Assembly (NCBI GenBank): GCA_051657165.1
Contig: JBOFKD010000161.1
Location: forward strand, 5,816 to 69,815
Length of the DNA stretch: 64,000 nucleotides
Direction of reading: 5' to 3'
Origin: UBA7332 sp051657165
GTDB taxonomy: Bacteria > Bacteroidota > Bacteroidia > Bacteroidales > UBA7332
Numbering within the stretch: the stretch's first letter is position 1; each line of letters begins with the position of its first letter. The position numbers and the translations under genes are program-made. The notes under the pieces are model-generated. The model worked only from the letters and a program-made list of their open reading frames with translations. It ran no database searches and was not told where the DNA came from. Below, piece by piece: positions 45,025 to 54,617 of this stretch.

Positions 45025-46413
45025 ATGAAGAATCCTATTTACATTCTTTTATCTATATTCGTTTTATGCGGATGCACATTTAATTACTCTAAGAAAGATA
45101 AGCCGGATATCAGCACCTATGATTTAGAACAAATCATTGAGAAAGATACGCTTACAATTCTGACCCTTTACAGCTCGACTTCCTATTTCATTTATAAAGG
45201 CGATGAAATGGGATATGACTTTGAACTGGCAAAAGATTTTGCAAACTCGCTGGGAGTCAACCTTAAAGTTGTAGTGGCTGAAAACATTAATAAACTGGAA
45301 GAGATGCTCTTACGTGGTGAAGGGGATCTGATCGCTTATGAAGTGCCTGAGATATCTGCTTATAAGGACAGTCTGATTTTTTGCGGAAGAAGAACCGAAA
45401 ATTATCAGGTTCTTGTGCAGCAGATCAGAAAGGACAAACCTGTATTAAAAGATGTGACCGGACTTTCGGGCGATAGCGTGTATATTATCAAAAACACCCG
45501 GTTCGAAGACCGGATGTATAACCTGAACGAAGAGATAGGCGGCGGAATCAGCATTATACCGATAGAACAGGATACAATTGTGGCAGAAGACCTGATTGAG
45601 ATGGTGTCTAAAGGAGAGATTCCGTATACTGTTGCTGATAATGAGCTTGCTAAACTCAACAAAACATATTACAATAATATTGACATCTCTCTTCAGATAA
45701 GTTTTCCGCAAAGACTAGCCTGGGCAGTGAGATATGACTCACCTCTGCTGGCCGATTCGCTGAATAACTGGTTTAAAGAGAACCAGAATAAACAAACCTA
45801 TAAAGCGATTGCTAAAAGATATTTTGAGCAAAGCAAAAACCCCATTGGACTCCCTATTCTGAGTGTGGAGAAAAACAGAATTTCAATCCACGATCATCTC
45901 TTTAAAAAGATGACACAAGAGACGAAATGGGACTGGCGCCTTTTAGCATCAATCGCCTATCAGGAAACCCGATTTGATTCAAGTCAGGTTTCCTGGGCAG
46001 GTGCATTGGGACTCATGCAGATCATGCCCCGTACAGCTCGTGCCATGAAGGCTAATATGAACAGGATACGGGAAAATCAGGAAAATATTTCGACATCCAT
46101 TAAAGTACTTAATTCACTGAGTGAAAGCTTCCGGAATATCCCTGATGAGACGCAGCGCCTGAAATTTATTCTCGGAGCTTACAATGCAGGGATCGGCCAT
46201 GTGAAAGATGCACAGGCTCTGGCTTCCAAACATGGAAAGAACCCTCTGGTATGGGATAATAATGTAGATAAATATATTTTGCTGAAACGCTTGCCTGAAT
46301 ACTATTCTGATCCTGTTGTTAAAGCAGGGTATCTGAGAGGAAATGAAACATTCAGCTATGTGACAGATGTGTATAAACGTTATAACTTTTACAAAGACAA
46401 AATCAAAAAATAA
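45025..46413 (+). CDS. MltF-like lytic transglycosylase lipoprotein
   Basis: A 462-residue lipoprotein (MKNPIYILLSIFVLCGC, lipobox LCGC). Residues about 35-260 form a bacterial type 3 solute-binding domain (SSTSYFIYKGDEMGYDFELA). Residues about 290-430 are an SLT lysozyme-like domain with the catalytic glutamate in IAYQETRFD and the ALGLMQIMP motif; AYNAGIGHV follows. This is the MltF design: cleavage of peptidoglycan glycan strands, with a regulatory binding domain. It lies directly before ogt with no gap. Confidence 0.92.
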   Translation: MKNPIYILLSIFVLCGCTFNYSKKDKPDISTYDLEQIIEKDTLTILTLYSSTSYFIYKGDEMGYDFELAKDFANSLGVNLKVVVAENINKLEEMLLRGEGDLIAYEVPEISAYKDSLIFCGRRTENYQVLVQQIRKDKPVLKDVTGLSGDSVYIIKNTRFEDRMYNLNEEIGGGISIIPIEQDTIVAEDLIEMVSKGEIPYTVADNELAKLNKTYYNNIDISLQISFPQRLAWAVRYDSPLLADSLNNWFKENQNKQTYKAIAKRYFEQSKNPIGLPILSVEKNRISIHDHLFKKMTQETKWDWRLLASIAYQETRFDSSQVSWAGALGLMQIMPRTARAMKANMNRIRENQENISTSIKVLNSLSESFRNIPDETQRLKFILGAYNAGIGHVKDAQALASKHGKNPLVWDNNVDKYILLKRLPEYYSDPVVKAGYLRGNETFSYVTDVYKRYNFYKDKIKK

Positions 46414-46881
46414 ATGAGATACACCGATTATTATTTATCTCCTGCCGGAGTTCTCGAAATAACAGCCAGTGAATCGCATATCCTATCGGTCAGATTCGTC
46501 AATCAGGTAAATCAGGCATGTATAAAAAGTAATCGTCTCACACAGGTTGCTATTGATTATCTTTCCTCCTATTTCGAACATAAACCAGTCTGTCCGGACA
46601 TAGACCTGTTTCTTTTAGAAGGTACGGAGTTCCAGAAAAAAGTATGGCTTCGTTTATTAAATATTCCATACGGCAAAACAATCAGTTATAAAGAATTAGC
46701 TTTACAAACGGGATCACCGAAAGCTGTAAGAGCTGTAGGTACGGCAGTCGGAAAAAACCCATTCTGCATTCTCCTGCCCTGCCACAGAGTGCTGCCAGCA
46801 AGCGGCAAAACGGGACAATACGCCTATGGCAGTCATATAAAATCCTTTCTCTTAGATTTTGAATCCAAATCTAATCTTTAA
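46414..46881 (+). CDS. ogt: Methylated-DNA--protein-cysteine methyltransferase
   Basis: A 155-residue suicide DNA-repair enzyme. The acceptor is C123 in ILLPCHRVLP. FQKKVWLRLLNIPYGKTISY and GSPKAVRAVGTAVGKNP form the DNA-binding helices and Arg finger region. It removes alkyl groups from O6 of guanine. It starts on the base after the MltF-like stop, so it is cotranscribed. Ogt/Ada naming is by general similarity. Confidence 0.94.
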   Translation: MRYTDYYLSPAGVLEITASESHILSVRFVNQVNQACIKSNRLTQVAIDYLSSYFEHKPVCPDIDLFLLEGTEFQKKVWLRLLNIPYGKTISYKELALQTGSPKAVRAVGTAVGKNPFCILLPCHRVLPASGKTGQYAYGSHIKSFLLDFESKSNL

Positions 46882-46969
46882 TATTCATACAAAATCGCAT
46901 ATATATTTCTTATTATATACAAAAAAACATTTTAACTTTAAGCCCTAATTCATTCAATACCGAAAACAC

Positions 46970-49900
46970 ATGAGAAAAATTTTACTCTCGGCGAGCATTC
47001 TTGCCTCAGTTTTCTCTGCACAGGCAGATGAAAATACGCCTTTATGGCTCAGATATAACTCTGTATCTCCGGATGGATCTAAAATAGCCTTTGCCTACAA
47101 AGGAAATATATTTACAGTACCCGCAAACGGAGGACAAGCGATACAGCTAACCACTAATCCGGCTCATGACACCAGACCAATATGGAGTCCTGATGGTCAG
47201 AATATTGTTTTTGCGTCTAACAGAGATGGCAATTTCGATTTATTTATTGTAGATGCCAAAGGTGGTAAAGCAAAAAAATTAACCAGCCATTCCGCGAATG
47301 AATTTCCCGAAGCTTTTCTGAACTCCGGGAAGATTTTATATTCATCCAATATACAACAAAGCATAAACAGCTCTCAGTTTCCTTCAGGATATACCCAAAC
47401 ATACGTAATAGACAAAAATGGAGGCAGACCGGAACTGTTTACCTCTCATACGATGGAAGATATTGCTGTGAATCCGCGCAATCAGGAAATTCTGTTCACA
47501 GACAGAAAAGGATACGAAGACACCTGGCGCAAGCATCATCAGTCATCTATCGCCAGAGATGTATGGTCTTATTCACCGGAGAATCAGTCATTTAAAAAGC
47601 TGACAAATTTCAAAGGAGAAGACCGTAACGGGGTATGGATCAATGATCATTCGTTCTACTTCCTGAGCGAAAAAGACGGATCATTCAATATTTACAAAAA
47701 AGATCTGACAGACAACTCTGAAAAACAGATCACTACATTCAAAAAACACCCGGTACGATTTCTGTCGGCCAGCAATAACGGGCTGTTGAGTTTTGCCTAT
47801 GATGGTAGTATCTACACGATGAAAGAAGGCGAAGAGCCTAAAAAAGTGGCTGTCAGCATAGCAGATGACTATGACAATGATGCGCAGGTTGTTTACAAGA
47901 ATATCACGAGTGGTACGACCGACATTTCTGTTTCACCAAACGGGAAAGAAATTGCTTTTATCGCAAACGGTGAATTATTCGTTACATCAGCAGATTATGA
48001 AACAACACGCCGTCTGACAAATACTGCCACTCAGGAACGTAACGTTGAATTTGCACCGGACGGAAGATCTATATTCTTCTCGGCCGAAAGAAACGGTATC
48101 TGGAATATCTGGCGTGTAAAGCTGGATAATAAGGATGATAAATCTTTCCTTTATGCCAATGAGATAACCGAAGAACCTGTCACAGAGGCCTCGATTGCTT
48201 CTTTCCAGCCCAAAGTATCTCCGGATGGTAAAGAGGTAGCCTATCTGGAAGATCGTACAGCAATACGAGTTATTAATCTGGAATCAAGCAAAACTCGTAC
48301 GGTCCTTGACAAAAAATTCAATTATTCGTATACTGACGGAGATCAGGAATTTGAATGGTCTCCTGACGGAAAATGGATTGTAGCCAGATATATATCGGTC
48401 GGAGGATGGAATAATCCGGACATTGCTATGATTAAAGCTGACGGAAGCGGCGAGGTTCATAACCTTACTGAAAGCGGTTATGCAGACGGGGCTCCTGAAT
48501 TCGTACTGGACGGAAAGGCTATTCTGTGGACATCCGACAAAAACGGATACAGAAGTCATGGTAGCTGGGGTGCTTCAAGCGATATCTATCTGATGTTTCT
48601 GGATGAAGAGGCTTATGACAACTTTAATATGAACAAAGAAGAGACAGCTCTTTATCAGGGTGATCAGTCTGCTGATTCAGTAAAAGTTGCTGAGAATAAA
48701 GATCCTAAAAAGAAAGAGAAGAAAGAGAAAAAGGCGGAGAAAAAAGATATTGTTTACGACTTCAAAAACGTGCGTAACCGAATCGTTCGCCTAACTCCGA
48801 ACACGCTTATGTCTCTGAGCTCTTATACGCTTTCTCCGAAAGGTGATAAACTGTATTTCATTTCAGAAGGAGATTTGTGGGAACGCGATCTGAAAGATGG
48901 AAACATGAAGCAGCTGGCCAAAGGTGTGGGACGTGGAGAAATTATCCCTGACAAAGATTTCAATAATCTTTACGTGAATGGATACAACTCAATCAAGAAG
49001 ATTGCTCTTCCTGCCGGAACGGTAACTCCTGTTTCTTACAAAGCTGAATTCATCAATAAACCTTACGAGGAGAGACAATACATTTTTGATCATGCATGGC
49101 AGCAGGTACAGGATAAGTTCTATGATCCGACTATTCACGGAATTGACTGGAAGGGTTATAAAGACGAATATCAGCGCTATCTGCCATACATCAATAATAA
49201 CTTTGATTTCGCTGAAATGCTGAGTGAATTGCTTGGGGAGCTGAATGCTTCACATACAGGGGCACGCTTTAGAGCCAGCTCAAATGTACCGGGAACGGCT
49301 TCATTGGGTATCTTTGCCGATTCATCTTATAAAGGAGATGGAATCCGTATTGAAGAGATTATGGCACAGGGGCCGCTGGACAAAGCCAGATTAGGCATCA
49401 GCAAAGGCATGATTATCGAAGAGATCGACGGTGTGTCTGTTAAGCAGGGCGAAGATTATTATCCGTTGCTTCAGGGTAAAGCCGGCAAACAGACGATACT
49501 GACAATCTATGATCCGGTTAAAAAGAAACATCTGGTAGAGAAAGTTAAACCAATCTCTTACGGTGAGCAAAACAGTTTATTATACAAACGCTGGGTAGAC
49601 AGCCGGCGGGAGCTTGTCGACAAACTATCCGGAGGAAGATTGGGCTATGTGCATATCCAGGGTATGGACAGTAAAAGCTTCCGGACTGTATATTCAGAGC
49701 TACTTGGTCTGAACAGACAAAAAGAAGCTGTAATTGTAGATACCAGACACAATGGTGGCGGATGGTTGCATGATGATCTTGTCACTTTACTCGGAGGTAA
49801 AGTCTATGAGAAGTTTGCTCCGCGCGGACAGTTCATCGGGAATGACCCATTCAATAAATGGACCAAACCTTCAGTTGTTCTGATGTGTGAAGATAACTAT

Positions 49901-50194
49901 TCCAAGGCTCACGGAGTCCCTTATGTATACAAACAACTGGGTATCGGGAAACTGATCGGAGCTCCTGTACCGGGAACAATGACTGCCGTTTGGTGGGAGA
50001 ATCAGATTGATCCGTCAATCGTATTCGGTATTCCTCAGGTAGGTGTTCAGGATATGAACGGAGAGTATCTGGAAAATCAGGAACTACAACCGGATATTGA
50101 AGTTTACAATACACCAGAATCTGTAGTAAGAGGCGAAGACAAACAAATCGAAGCAGCTGTGAATGAACTATTAAGACAGTTAGATCAGAAATAA
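46970..50194 (+). CDS. Secreted tricorn-like S41 peptidase
   Basis: A 1074-residue protein with signal peptide MRKILLSASILASVFSAQA. Two beta-propellers occupy roughly residues 25-670 (SPDGSKIAFAYKGNIFTVP, SPDGQNIVFASNRDG, SPNGKEIAFIANGELFVT). A Lys-rich linker lies near residue 580. A PDZ domain (LGIFADSSYKGDGIRIEEIM) and a C-terminal S41 protease domain follow. The DTRHNGGGWLHDD and EDNYSKAHGVPY motifs are in place; S978 is the likely nucleophile. Tricorn proteases process oligopeptides; this exported form probably acts in the periplasm or outside. It ends at a clear terminator. Confidence 0.92.
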   Translation: MRKILLSASILASVFSAQADENTPLWLRYNSVSPDGSKIAFAYKGNIFTVPANGGQAIQLTTNPAHDTRPIWSPDGQNIVFASNRDGNFDLFIVDAKGGKAKKLTSHSANEFPEAFLNSGKILYSSNIQQSINSSQFPSGYTQTYVIDKNGGRPELFTSHTMEDIAVNPRNQEILFTDRKGYEDTWRKHHQSSIARDVWSYSPENQSFKKLTNFKGEDRNGVWINDHSFYFLSEKDGSFNIYKKDLTDNSEKQITTFKKHPVRFLSASNNGLLSFAYDGSIYTMKEGEEPKKVAVSIADDYDNDAQVVYKNITSGTTDISVSPNGKEIAFIANGELFVTSADYETTRRLTNTATQERNVEFAPDGRSIFFSAERNGIWNIWRVKLDNKDDKSFLYANEITEEPVTEASIASFQPKVSPDGKEVAYLEDRTAIRVINLESSKTRTVLDKKFNYSYTDGDQEFEWSPDGKWIVARYISVGGWNNPDIAMIKADGSGEVHNLTESGYADGAPEFVLDGKAILWTSDKNGYRSHGSWGASSDIYLMFLDEEAYDNFNMNKEETALYQGDQSADSVKVAENKDPKKKEKKEKKAEKKDIVYDFKNVRNRIVRLTPNTLMSLSSYTLSPKGDKLYFISEGDLWERDLKDGNMKQLAKGVGRGEIIPDKDFNNLYVNGYNSIKKIALPAGTVTPVSYKAEFINKPYEERQYIFDHAWQQVQDKFYDPTIHGIDWKGYKDEYQRYLPYINNNFDFAEMLSELLGELNASHTGARFRASSNVPGTASLGIFADSSYKGDGIRIEEIMAQGPLDKARLGISKGMIIEEIDGVSVKQGEDYYPLLQGKAGKQTILTIYDPVKKKHLVEKVKPISYGEQNSLLYKRWVDSRRELVDKLSGGRLGYVHIQGMDSKSFRTVYSELLGLNRQKEAVIVDTRHNGGGWLHDDLVTLLGGKVYEKFAPRGQFIGNDPFNKWTKPSVVLMCEDNYSKAHGVPYVYKQLGIGKLIGAPVPGTMTAVWWENQIDPSIVFGIPQVGVQDMNGEYLENQELQPDIEVYNTPESVVRGEDKQIEAAVNELLRQLDQK

Positions 50195-50213
50195 GACTCA
50201 CGAAGTCAGACTT

Positions 50214-50257
50214 AAAAGCTATTCAAATTATTAATATTTGAATAGCTTTTTTGTTTT
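50214..50257 (+). terminator. Rho-independent terminator of the tricorn-like gene
   Basis: A perfect 15-bp stem (AAAAGCTATTCAAAT / ATTTGAATAGCTTTT) with a 7-base loop and a T-rich tail, 20 bases after the stop. Confidence 0.9.
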
Positions 50258-50294
50258 TAAGCAAACCCGCTGTTTATTCCATTCTTATTCTGAG

Positions 50295-50302
50295 TATCTT
50301 TG
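50295..50302 (+). promoter_or_regulatory. -7 box of dinB promoter (TATCTTTG)
   Basis: Matches TAnnTTTG. It includes the TTG at 50300 that would be the longest start of dinB, so that start is excluded. The 5' untranslated leader would be short. Confidence 0.65.
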
Positions 50303-50323
50303 TTACAAATAGATACACAAACT

Positions 50324-51406
50324 TTGAGTAAACGAAAAATCATACATATAGATATGGATGCCTTTTATGCATCTATCGAACAGAGAGACTTCCCCGAATT
50401 AAAAGGAAAACCGGTCATTGTAGGTTCTCCTGAAAATCGTGGTGTAGTGGCTGCTGCAAGCTACGAAGCCCGTGTGTTCGGGATTCGTTCGGCGATGTCG
50501 TCGGTCAAGGCTAAAATGCTTTGTCCGCAGGCGATCTTTGTTCGTCCCCGTATGGATGTTTATCGGGCTGTATCTCATCAGATCCATGATATTTTTAATG
50601 ACTACACCGATTTGATAGAGCCGTTATCTTATGACGAGGCCTTTCTGGACGTGACGGAAAATAAGAAGAGTATGCCTCTGGCTAAAGATATAGCCATAGA
50701 AATAAAACAACGTATACGCAGTGAACTTAATCTGATAGCATCGGCCGGAGTGTCTTATAATAAGTTTCTGGCCAAAATAGCCTCTGATTACAAAAAGCCG
50801 GACGGATTATTTGTAATCCATCCTGATCATGCCCAGAAATTCATAGACCGTCTACCCATAGGAGCATTCTGGGGCGTAGGCAAAGTCACGGCTAAGAAAA
50901 TGGCCCAACTGGGTATACATTCCGGTACTGACCTAAAATCCTGTACCATTCAATTCCTGACTCACTATTTCGGCAAACAGGGTATTGTCTATTATAACTT
51001 TTCGCGCGGAATAGACAATCGCGCGGTTGACAACAGTAGTATCCGTAAATCTGTCGGGTGTGAAAATACCTTTGATTCGGATCTGAATAGCTTTGACGAA
51101 GCTGTGTCTGAGCTACGTCTATTGATTCAGACATTAATAATTCGGCTGAAAAGGAATGAATTCAGGGGGAAAACCCTAACTGTAAAAGTTAAATACGATG
51201 ATTTCACAATCAAAACAAAAAGCCAAACTGTTACTTATGTGTTAGATGAGGAGAGCGGGATCTGTGATCTGGCAACAGAGTTATTAAAAGAGTTTGATTA
51301 TACACAAAAAGGCATTAGGTTACTTGGTTTATCCGTATCCGTTCCTTTTAAGAAAATCGAACCTGAAGAACAACTTATTTTACCATTTCCGGATCTTGAC
51401 ATCTAG
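50324..51406 (+). CDS. dinB: DNA polymerase IV (Y-family), TTG start
   Basis: A 360-residue Y-family polymerase. The catalytic palm shows IIHIDMDAFYASIEQRD, AASYEARVFGIRSAM and SYDEAFLDVT with the second acidic pair. GVGKVTAKKMAQLGI gives the helix-hairpin-helix, and a little-finger domain ends the protein. It copies past DNA damage. The first catalytic Asp (HID) must be included, and the only in-frame ATG is inside that motif, between its two Asp codons. The TTG at 50324 (MSKRKIIHID) is therefore the likely start. The longer TTG at 50300 falls in the promoter. Confidence 0.92.
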   Translation: MSKRKIIHIDMDAFYASIEQRDFPELKGKPVIVGSPENRGVVAAASYEARVFGIRSAMSSVKAKMLCPQAIFVRPRMDVYRAVSHQIHDIFNDYTDLIEPLSYDEAFLDVTENKKSMPLAKDIAIEIKQRIRSELNLIASAGVSYNKFLAKIASDYKKPDGLFVIHPDHAQKFIDRLPIGAFWGVGKVTAKKMAQLGIHSGTDLKSCTIQFLTHYFGKQGIVYYNFSRGIDNRAVDNSSIRKSVGCENTFDSDLNSFDEAVSELRLLIQTLIIRLKRNEFRGKTLTVKVKYDDFTIKTKSQTVTYVLDEESGICDLATELLKEFDYTQKGIRLLGLSVSVPFKKIEPEEQLILPFPDLDI

Positions 51407-51493
51407 CTTTTAAACCGTTAGATTAACAGGTAACACCTTTTCCTAACACAATTCAAAAATACCTAAATCACATCTTTTATTCATTCTATTTAT

Positions 51494-51501
51494 TATCTTT
51501 G
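51494..51501 (+). promoter_or_regulatory. -7 box of the L,D-transpeptidase operon (TATCTTTG)
   Basis: Matches TAnnTTTG, 45 bases upstream of ATG 51547. Confidence 0.6.
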
Positions 51502-51546
51502 ATAAAGAGCAATGGGTAAAGGATATTTTCTTTAAATCAAATAGTT

Positions 51547-52470
51547 ATGAAACAGTTTGCAAAAGGATTTTCCTTACTTTTTTTCTTGTTATTAATTGTA
51601 ACTCCGTCTGTTTACGCTGCCACCATTGTCAAAGATCTGACGTATAACAAGCATACGTTGCCCGATACTTATAAGTACGGCAAAATAGATCGGGAATTTC
51701 AGTGGACTAAAATCGGCAAAATTCTTGATTCTCTTGAGAGATTCCAAAGAGAGAATTACACATTTGGAGTATTAACCAATTACAAAAATCAAAAAGGATT
51801 GCCCCCGCTGGCCAAAGATGTTGTTATAAACAAATTCAACGCTTACCAGGATACATTCGGAATCGAACGAAGTCAGGGTATTCCTCTTTATACCGGAGAT
51901 AACTTTGCTGTACCTGTAAGGTATGCCCGGGATGGTTCACTGGTTTCGCTGTTAAGTTCAGGTGATGCTTACTCAAGGGTTGATATTTTTGATCCTGAAG
52001 GCATCTGGAATGTACCCCGTAAATATATTCATCTGATTGGTCCTGTTATCTTTAAAAAAGTAGTAGTGGTAGACCGTAAAAATCAGAATATTGCGACACT
52101 GGAACTCGTAGACACTACATGGGTTGTACGAAGTATGAATCCGGCAACAACAGGATTATACCGGCCTCCGTTTAAAAAGGCAACTCCGTTAGGCTTGTTT
52201 GTTGTTCAGGCTAAGCTCCAGAAGATGCCGTATTACGAGGATGGCACCGAAGAGATAGGCGGATATGCCCCGTATGCTTCACGTTTTACAGCAGGAGGTT
52301 ATCTGCATGGTGTACCGGTAAATCTGCCGGCTACGGGGATGATCGAATATTCTCCGACGCTCGGGACTACACCAAGATCTCACATGTGTGTACGTAATGC
52401 GACATCCCATGCTGAGTTTCTCTATAACTGGGCACCGGTAGACTATGCTCTGGTTGCCGTCATTGAATAG
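51547..52470 (+). CDS. Exported YkuD-type L,D-transpeptidase, variant motif
   Basis: A 307-residue protein with an N-terminal signal (MKQFAKGFSLLFFLLLIVTP, then YAAT). The C-terminal part has GGYLHGVPVNLPATGM and TPRSHMCVRNATS. The YkuD active site is usually HG...SHGC(I/V)R; here SHMCVR keeps the cysteine and arginine with Met in place of Gly. It probably makes 3-3 peptidoglycan cross-links or attaches proteins. It is first in a run with another L,D-transpeptidase 18 bases downstream. Confidence 0.8.
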   Translation: MKQFAKGFSLLFFLLLIVTPSVYAATIVKDLTYNKHTLPDTYKYGKIDREFQWTKIGKILDSLERFQRENYTFGVLTNYKNQKGLPPLAKDVVINKFNAYQDTFGIERSQGIPLYTGDNFAVPVRYARDGSLVSLLSSGDAYSRVDIFDPEGIWNVPRKYIHLIGPVIFKKVVVVDRKNQNIATLELVDTTWVVRSMNPATTGLYRPPFKKATPLGLFVVQAKLQKMPYYEDGTEEIGGYAPYASRFTAGGYLHGVPVNLPATGMIEYSPTLGTTPRSHMCVRNATSHAEFLYNWAPVDYALVAVIE

Positions 52471-52488
52471 AAACTTAATAAATACTAC

Positions 52489-53223
52489 ATGATAAAAAAA
52501 ACTCTCACCTTATTTTCAGGTATTCTTTTACTTGTATTGATCGGTTATGGCTTTAAGCCATCCGCAGCTGTAGGATCTGATTTCAATGCAGATTCTACAG
52601 TTGTTCAGAATAATTTTGAGATGCTTACTATGGATTCTGATTCTGTACTCTACAATGAATTGCAGTTACAGAATCAGATCCCCTATCCTGCTTTTAAACA
52701 AGCTCTGACCGGATTCAAACAGATTTCCGGTAAAAAGAAAGAGTTACTTACCTTTATTGATTTTACAAAAGCATCGTCCGAAGAGCGTTTCTTTGTTATT
52801 GACATTGCCAGACGCAAAGTGCTTTACAATACAGTCGTATCGCACGGCCGGAACAGCGGATTGAATTATGCCACAAAATTCTCTAACACGAATGGTTCAT
52901 ACCAAAGCTCTCTGGGGTTCTATCTGACTGCCGGCACTTATGTGGGCAAGAACGGGTATTCTCTTTTACTGGATGGACTGGAAAAAGGAATAAATGACCG
53001 CGCCCGTGCCAGAGCTATTGTTGTTCACGGTGCACCGTATGCCAATCCGTCTGTGATTAAAGCTTCCGGAAGATTAGGCCGGAGTCTGGGCTGCCCTGCT
53101 CTGCCACAGTCGGTAAGCAAAGAGATAATTGATGTAATTAAAAACGGATCGGTTCTCTATATTCATGCAAATGACACGGATTATCAGAGAAACAGCCCGA
53201 TAATTAAATCCGGACATGCATAA
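52489..53223 (+). CDS. Murein L,D-transpeptidase catalytic domain protein (YkuD_2 type)
   Basis: A 244-residue protein with an N-terminal membrane/signal helix (MIKKTLTLFSGILLLVLIGY). The C-terminal domain has VVHGAPYANPSVI and RLGRSLGCPALPQS, with the catalytic cysteine in SLGCPALP, as in the YkuD_2 family. It acts on peptidoglycan in the periplasm. Its stop overlaps the next gene by 8 bases. Two different L,D-transpeptidases in tandem suggest a local cell-wall remodelling unit. Confidence 0.88.
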   Translation: MIKKTLTLFSGILLLVLIGYGFKPSAAVGSDFNADSTVVQNNFEMLTMDSDSVLYNELQLQNQIPYPAFKQALTGFKQISGKKKELLTFIDFTKASSEERFFVIDIARRKVLYNTVVSHGRNSGLNYATKFSNTNGSYQSSLGFYLTAGTYVGKNGYSLLLDGLEKGINDRARARAIVVHGAPYANPSVIKASGRLGRSLGCPALPQSVSKEIIDVIKNGSVLYIHANDTDYQRNSPIIKSGHA

Positions 53224-53944
53224 GAATCAGAGAGAAATCAAAAAAAGACTGGATTATCTTGCTCATAAATATAATGTACCCGAATTTGCCGTCAGTGATC
53301 CGGTTCAATTTCCGCGCAGATATAACAGGAATCATGATATTGAGATCTCCGGATTAATCACCTCTGTGATATCCTGGGGAAAAAGAGAGATGATTCTCAA
53401 AAATGCAGACCGTATTCTTGAGAAGATGAATCATTCGCCCTATGATTTTATCATGAATAAAGACTGGATGGCAATGAAAGATTCAGGTATAAATCTGCAC
53501 CGTACTTTTTTTGAGCATGATCTATATCAGATATCGAAAGGACTGTATGATTTTTATAAATCCAATACAAGTCTGGAGGTTCTGTTTTCAAACTCAATAA
53601 CCGAAGGTCTTTCCGAACTTTCATCCATTACAGACAGCAAACACATTGCATCACCCGACAAGAAAAGTCCGTGTAAAAGAACGAATCTGTTCCTGAGATG
53701 GATGGTGAGACAAGACGGCATAGTAGATATCGGAATATGGAAAAATACAGACCCTTCGTCACTGATCATTCCGCTTGACGTACATGTAGGACGTACAGCC
53801 CGTAGCATCTGGACGGAGCTTCCCGGAAGCAACAGCATGAAAACAGCATTATCCATAACCGAGAAGCTCAGGGAGCTTCATCCGGATGATCCGTGTTTAT
53901 ATGACTATGCTCTGTTTGTGTTCGGAGTAGAAGGAATGAAATGA
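53216..53944 (+). CDS. TIGR02757/DUF2400 family protein
   Basis: A 242-residue cytoplasmic protein (LDYLAHKYNVPEFAVSDPVQ, FPRRYNRNHDIEISGLITSV, NLFLRWMVRQDGIVDIGIWK, PLDVHVGRTARSI). The arrangement matches the TIGR02757 family, distantly like helix-hairpin-helix DNA glycosylases. The biochemical role is unknown. The start overlaps the L,D-transpeptidase gene by 8 bases, implying coupled translation. Confidence 0.88.
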   Translation: MHKNQREIKKRLDYLAHKYNVPEFAVSDPVQFPRRYNRNHDIEISGLITSVISWGKREMILKNADRILEKMNHSPYDFIMNKDWMAMKDSGINLHRTFFEHDLYQISKGLYDFYKSNTSLEVLFSNSITEGLSELSSITDSKHIASPDKKSPCKRTNLFLRWMVRQDGIVDIGIWKNTDPSSLIIPLDVHVGRTARSIWTELPGSNSMKTALSITEKLRELHPDDPCLYDYALFVFGVEGMK

Positions 53945-54003
53945 TTATGAACGAAAAACGGTTTCTGTTTGTTTACAAATAAAAACCAATAATTCAAATC
54001 GTT

Positions 54004-54522
54004 ATGGCTGTTCAAATTCTCCCTCAAACCTATTATTCTGAGTCTAAGAATAATGACTTCGAATATATACTGGAAGTAAAATGCCCCTTCTGCGGCACTG
54101 TATTAATTAAGAATACACTTCCGAATGCTAATTTTGATTTTGAAAGCGAAACTCCGCTTCTGGTAGAAAGCTTGTGTCCGCATCTTTTGTATCTGTGTGA
54201 CTACGAATCCGGATTTCATATCATGAGTGAACCTAATCTGAAGCGTCATCTGATAAACGAATGGGGCAAGGTTTCTCCTCAGCTTATTGAAAGTATAAAA
54301 TCAAAATACGGAGCAGACTACGATGCAACGAAAGTGAACATCGAAGAATTCCTGCAACACCGTCCATATTCGGCCCGGATATTAGCTGAAGCATTAGCCG
54401 AAGATTATCCGGAAGCAAATATCTGTCACCTTGATATTAATAAAGAGGTAAGCAGTGCCGGTTGTTGTCCGGGAAAAATACAGTTTTCCATTGTTACAGT
54501 AAAAGGAATTGACGAACAATAG
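54004..54522 (+). CDS. Unknown protein with CPFCG motif
   Basis: A 172-residue protein not recognised. A VKCPFCGTVL motif near residue 30, followed by a later CPHLLYLCDYE, suggests zinc binding, and a CC pair lies near the C-terminus (SSAGCCPGK). It has no signal peptide or membrane helix. It lies 59 bases after the TIGR02757 gene and ends at its own terminator, so it could be the last gene of that operon. Regular coding character and a following terminator make it a likely real gene. Confidence 0.7.
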   Translation: MAVQILPQTYYSESKNNDFEYILEVKCPFCGTVLIKNTLPNANFDFESETPLLVESLCPHLLYLCDYESGFHIMSEPNLKRHLINEWGKVSPQLIESIKSKYGADYDATKVNIEEFLQHRPYSARILAEALAEDYPEANICHLDINKEVSSAGCCPGKIQFSIVTVKGIDEQ

Positions 54523-54562
54523 AGTCAAACAGAAAGATTCTTTTTTTCAAGATTATCAATAG

Positions 54563-54608
54563 AAAAAAGACTGATTGTCAGATAATATCTGAGAGTCAGT
54601 CTTTTTTT
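54563..54608 (+). terminator. Rho-independent terminator of the CPFCG gene
   Basis: AAAAAGACTGA (54564-54574) pairs with TCAGTCTTTTT (54596-54606); the loop has an inner hairpin. A T-run follows. Confidence 0.9.
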
Positions 54609-54617
54609 ATTGCCTTT

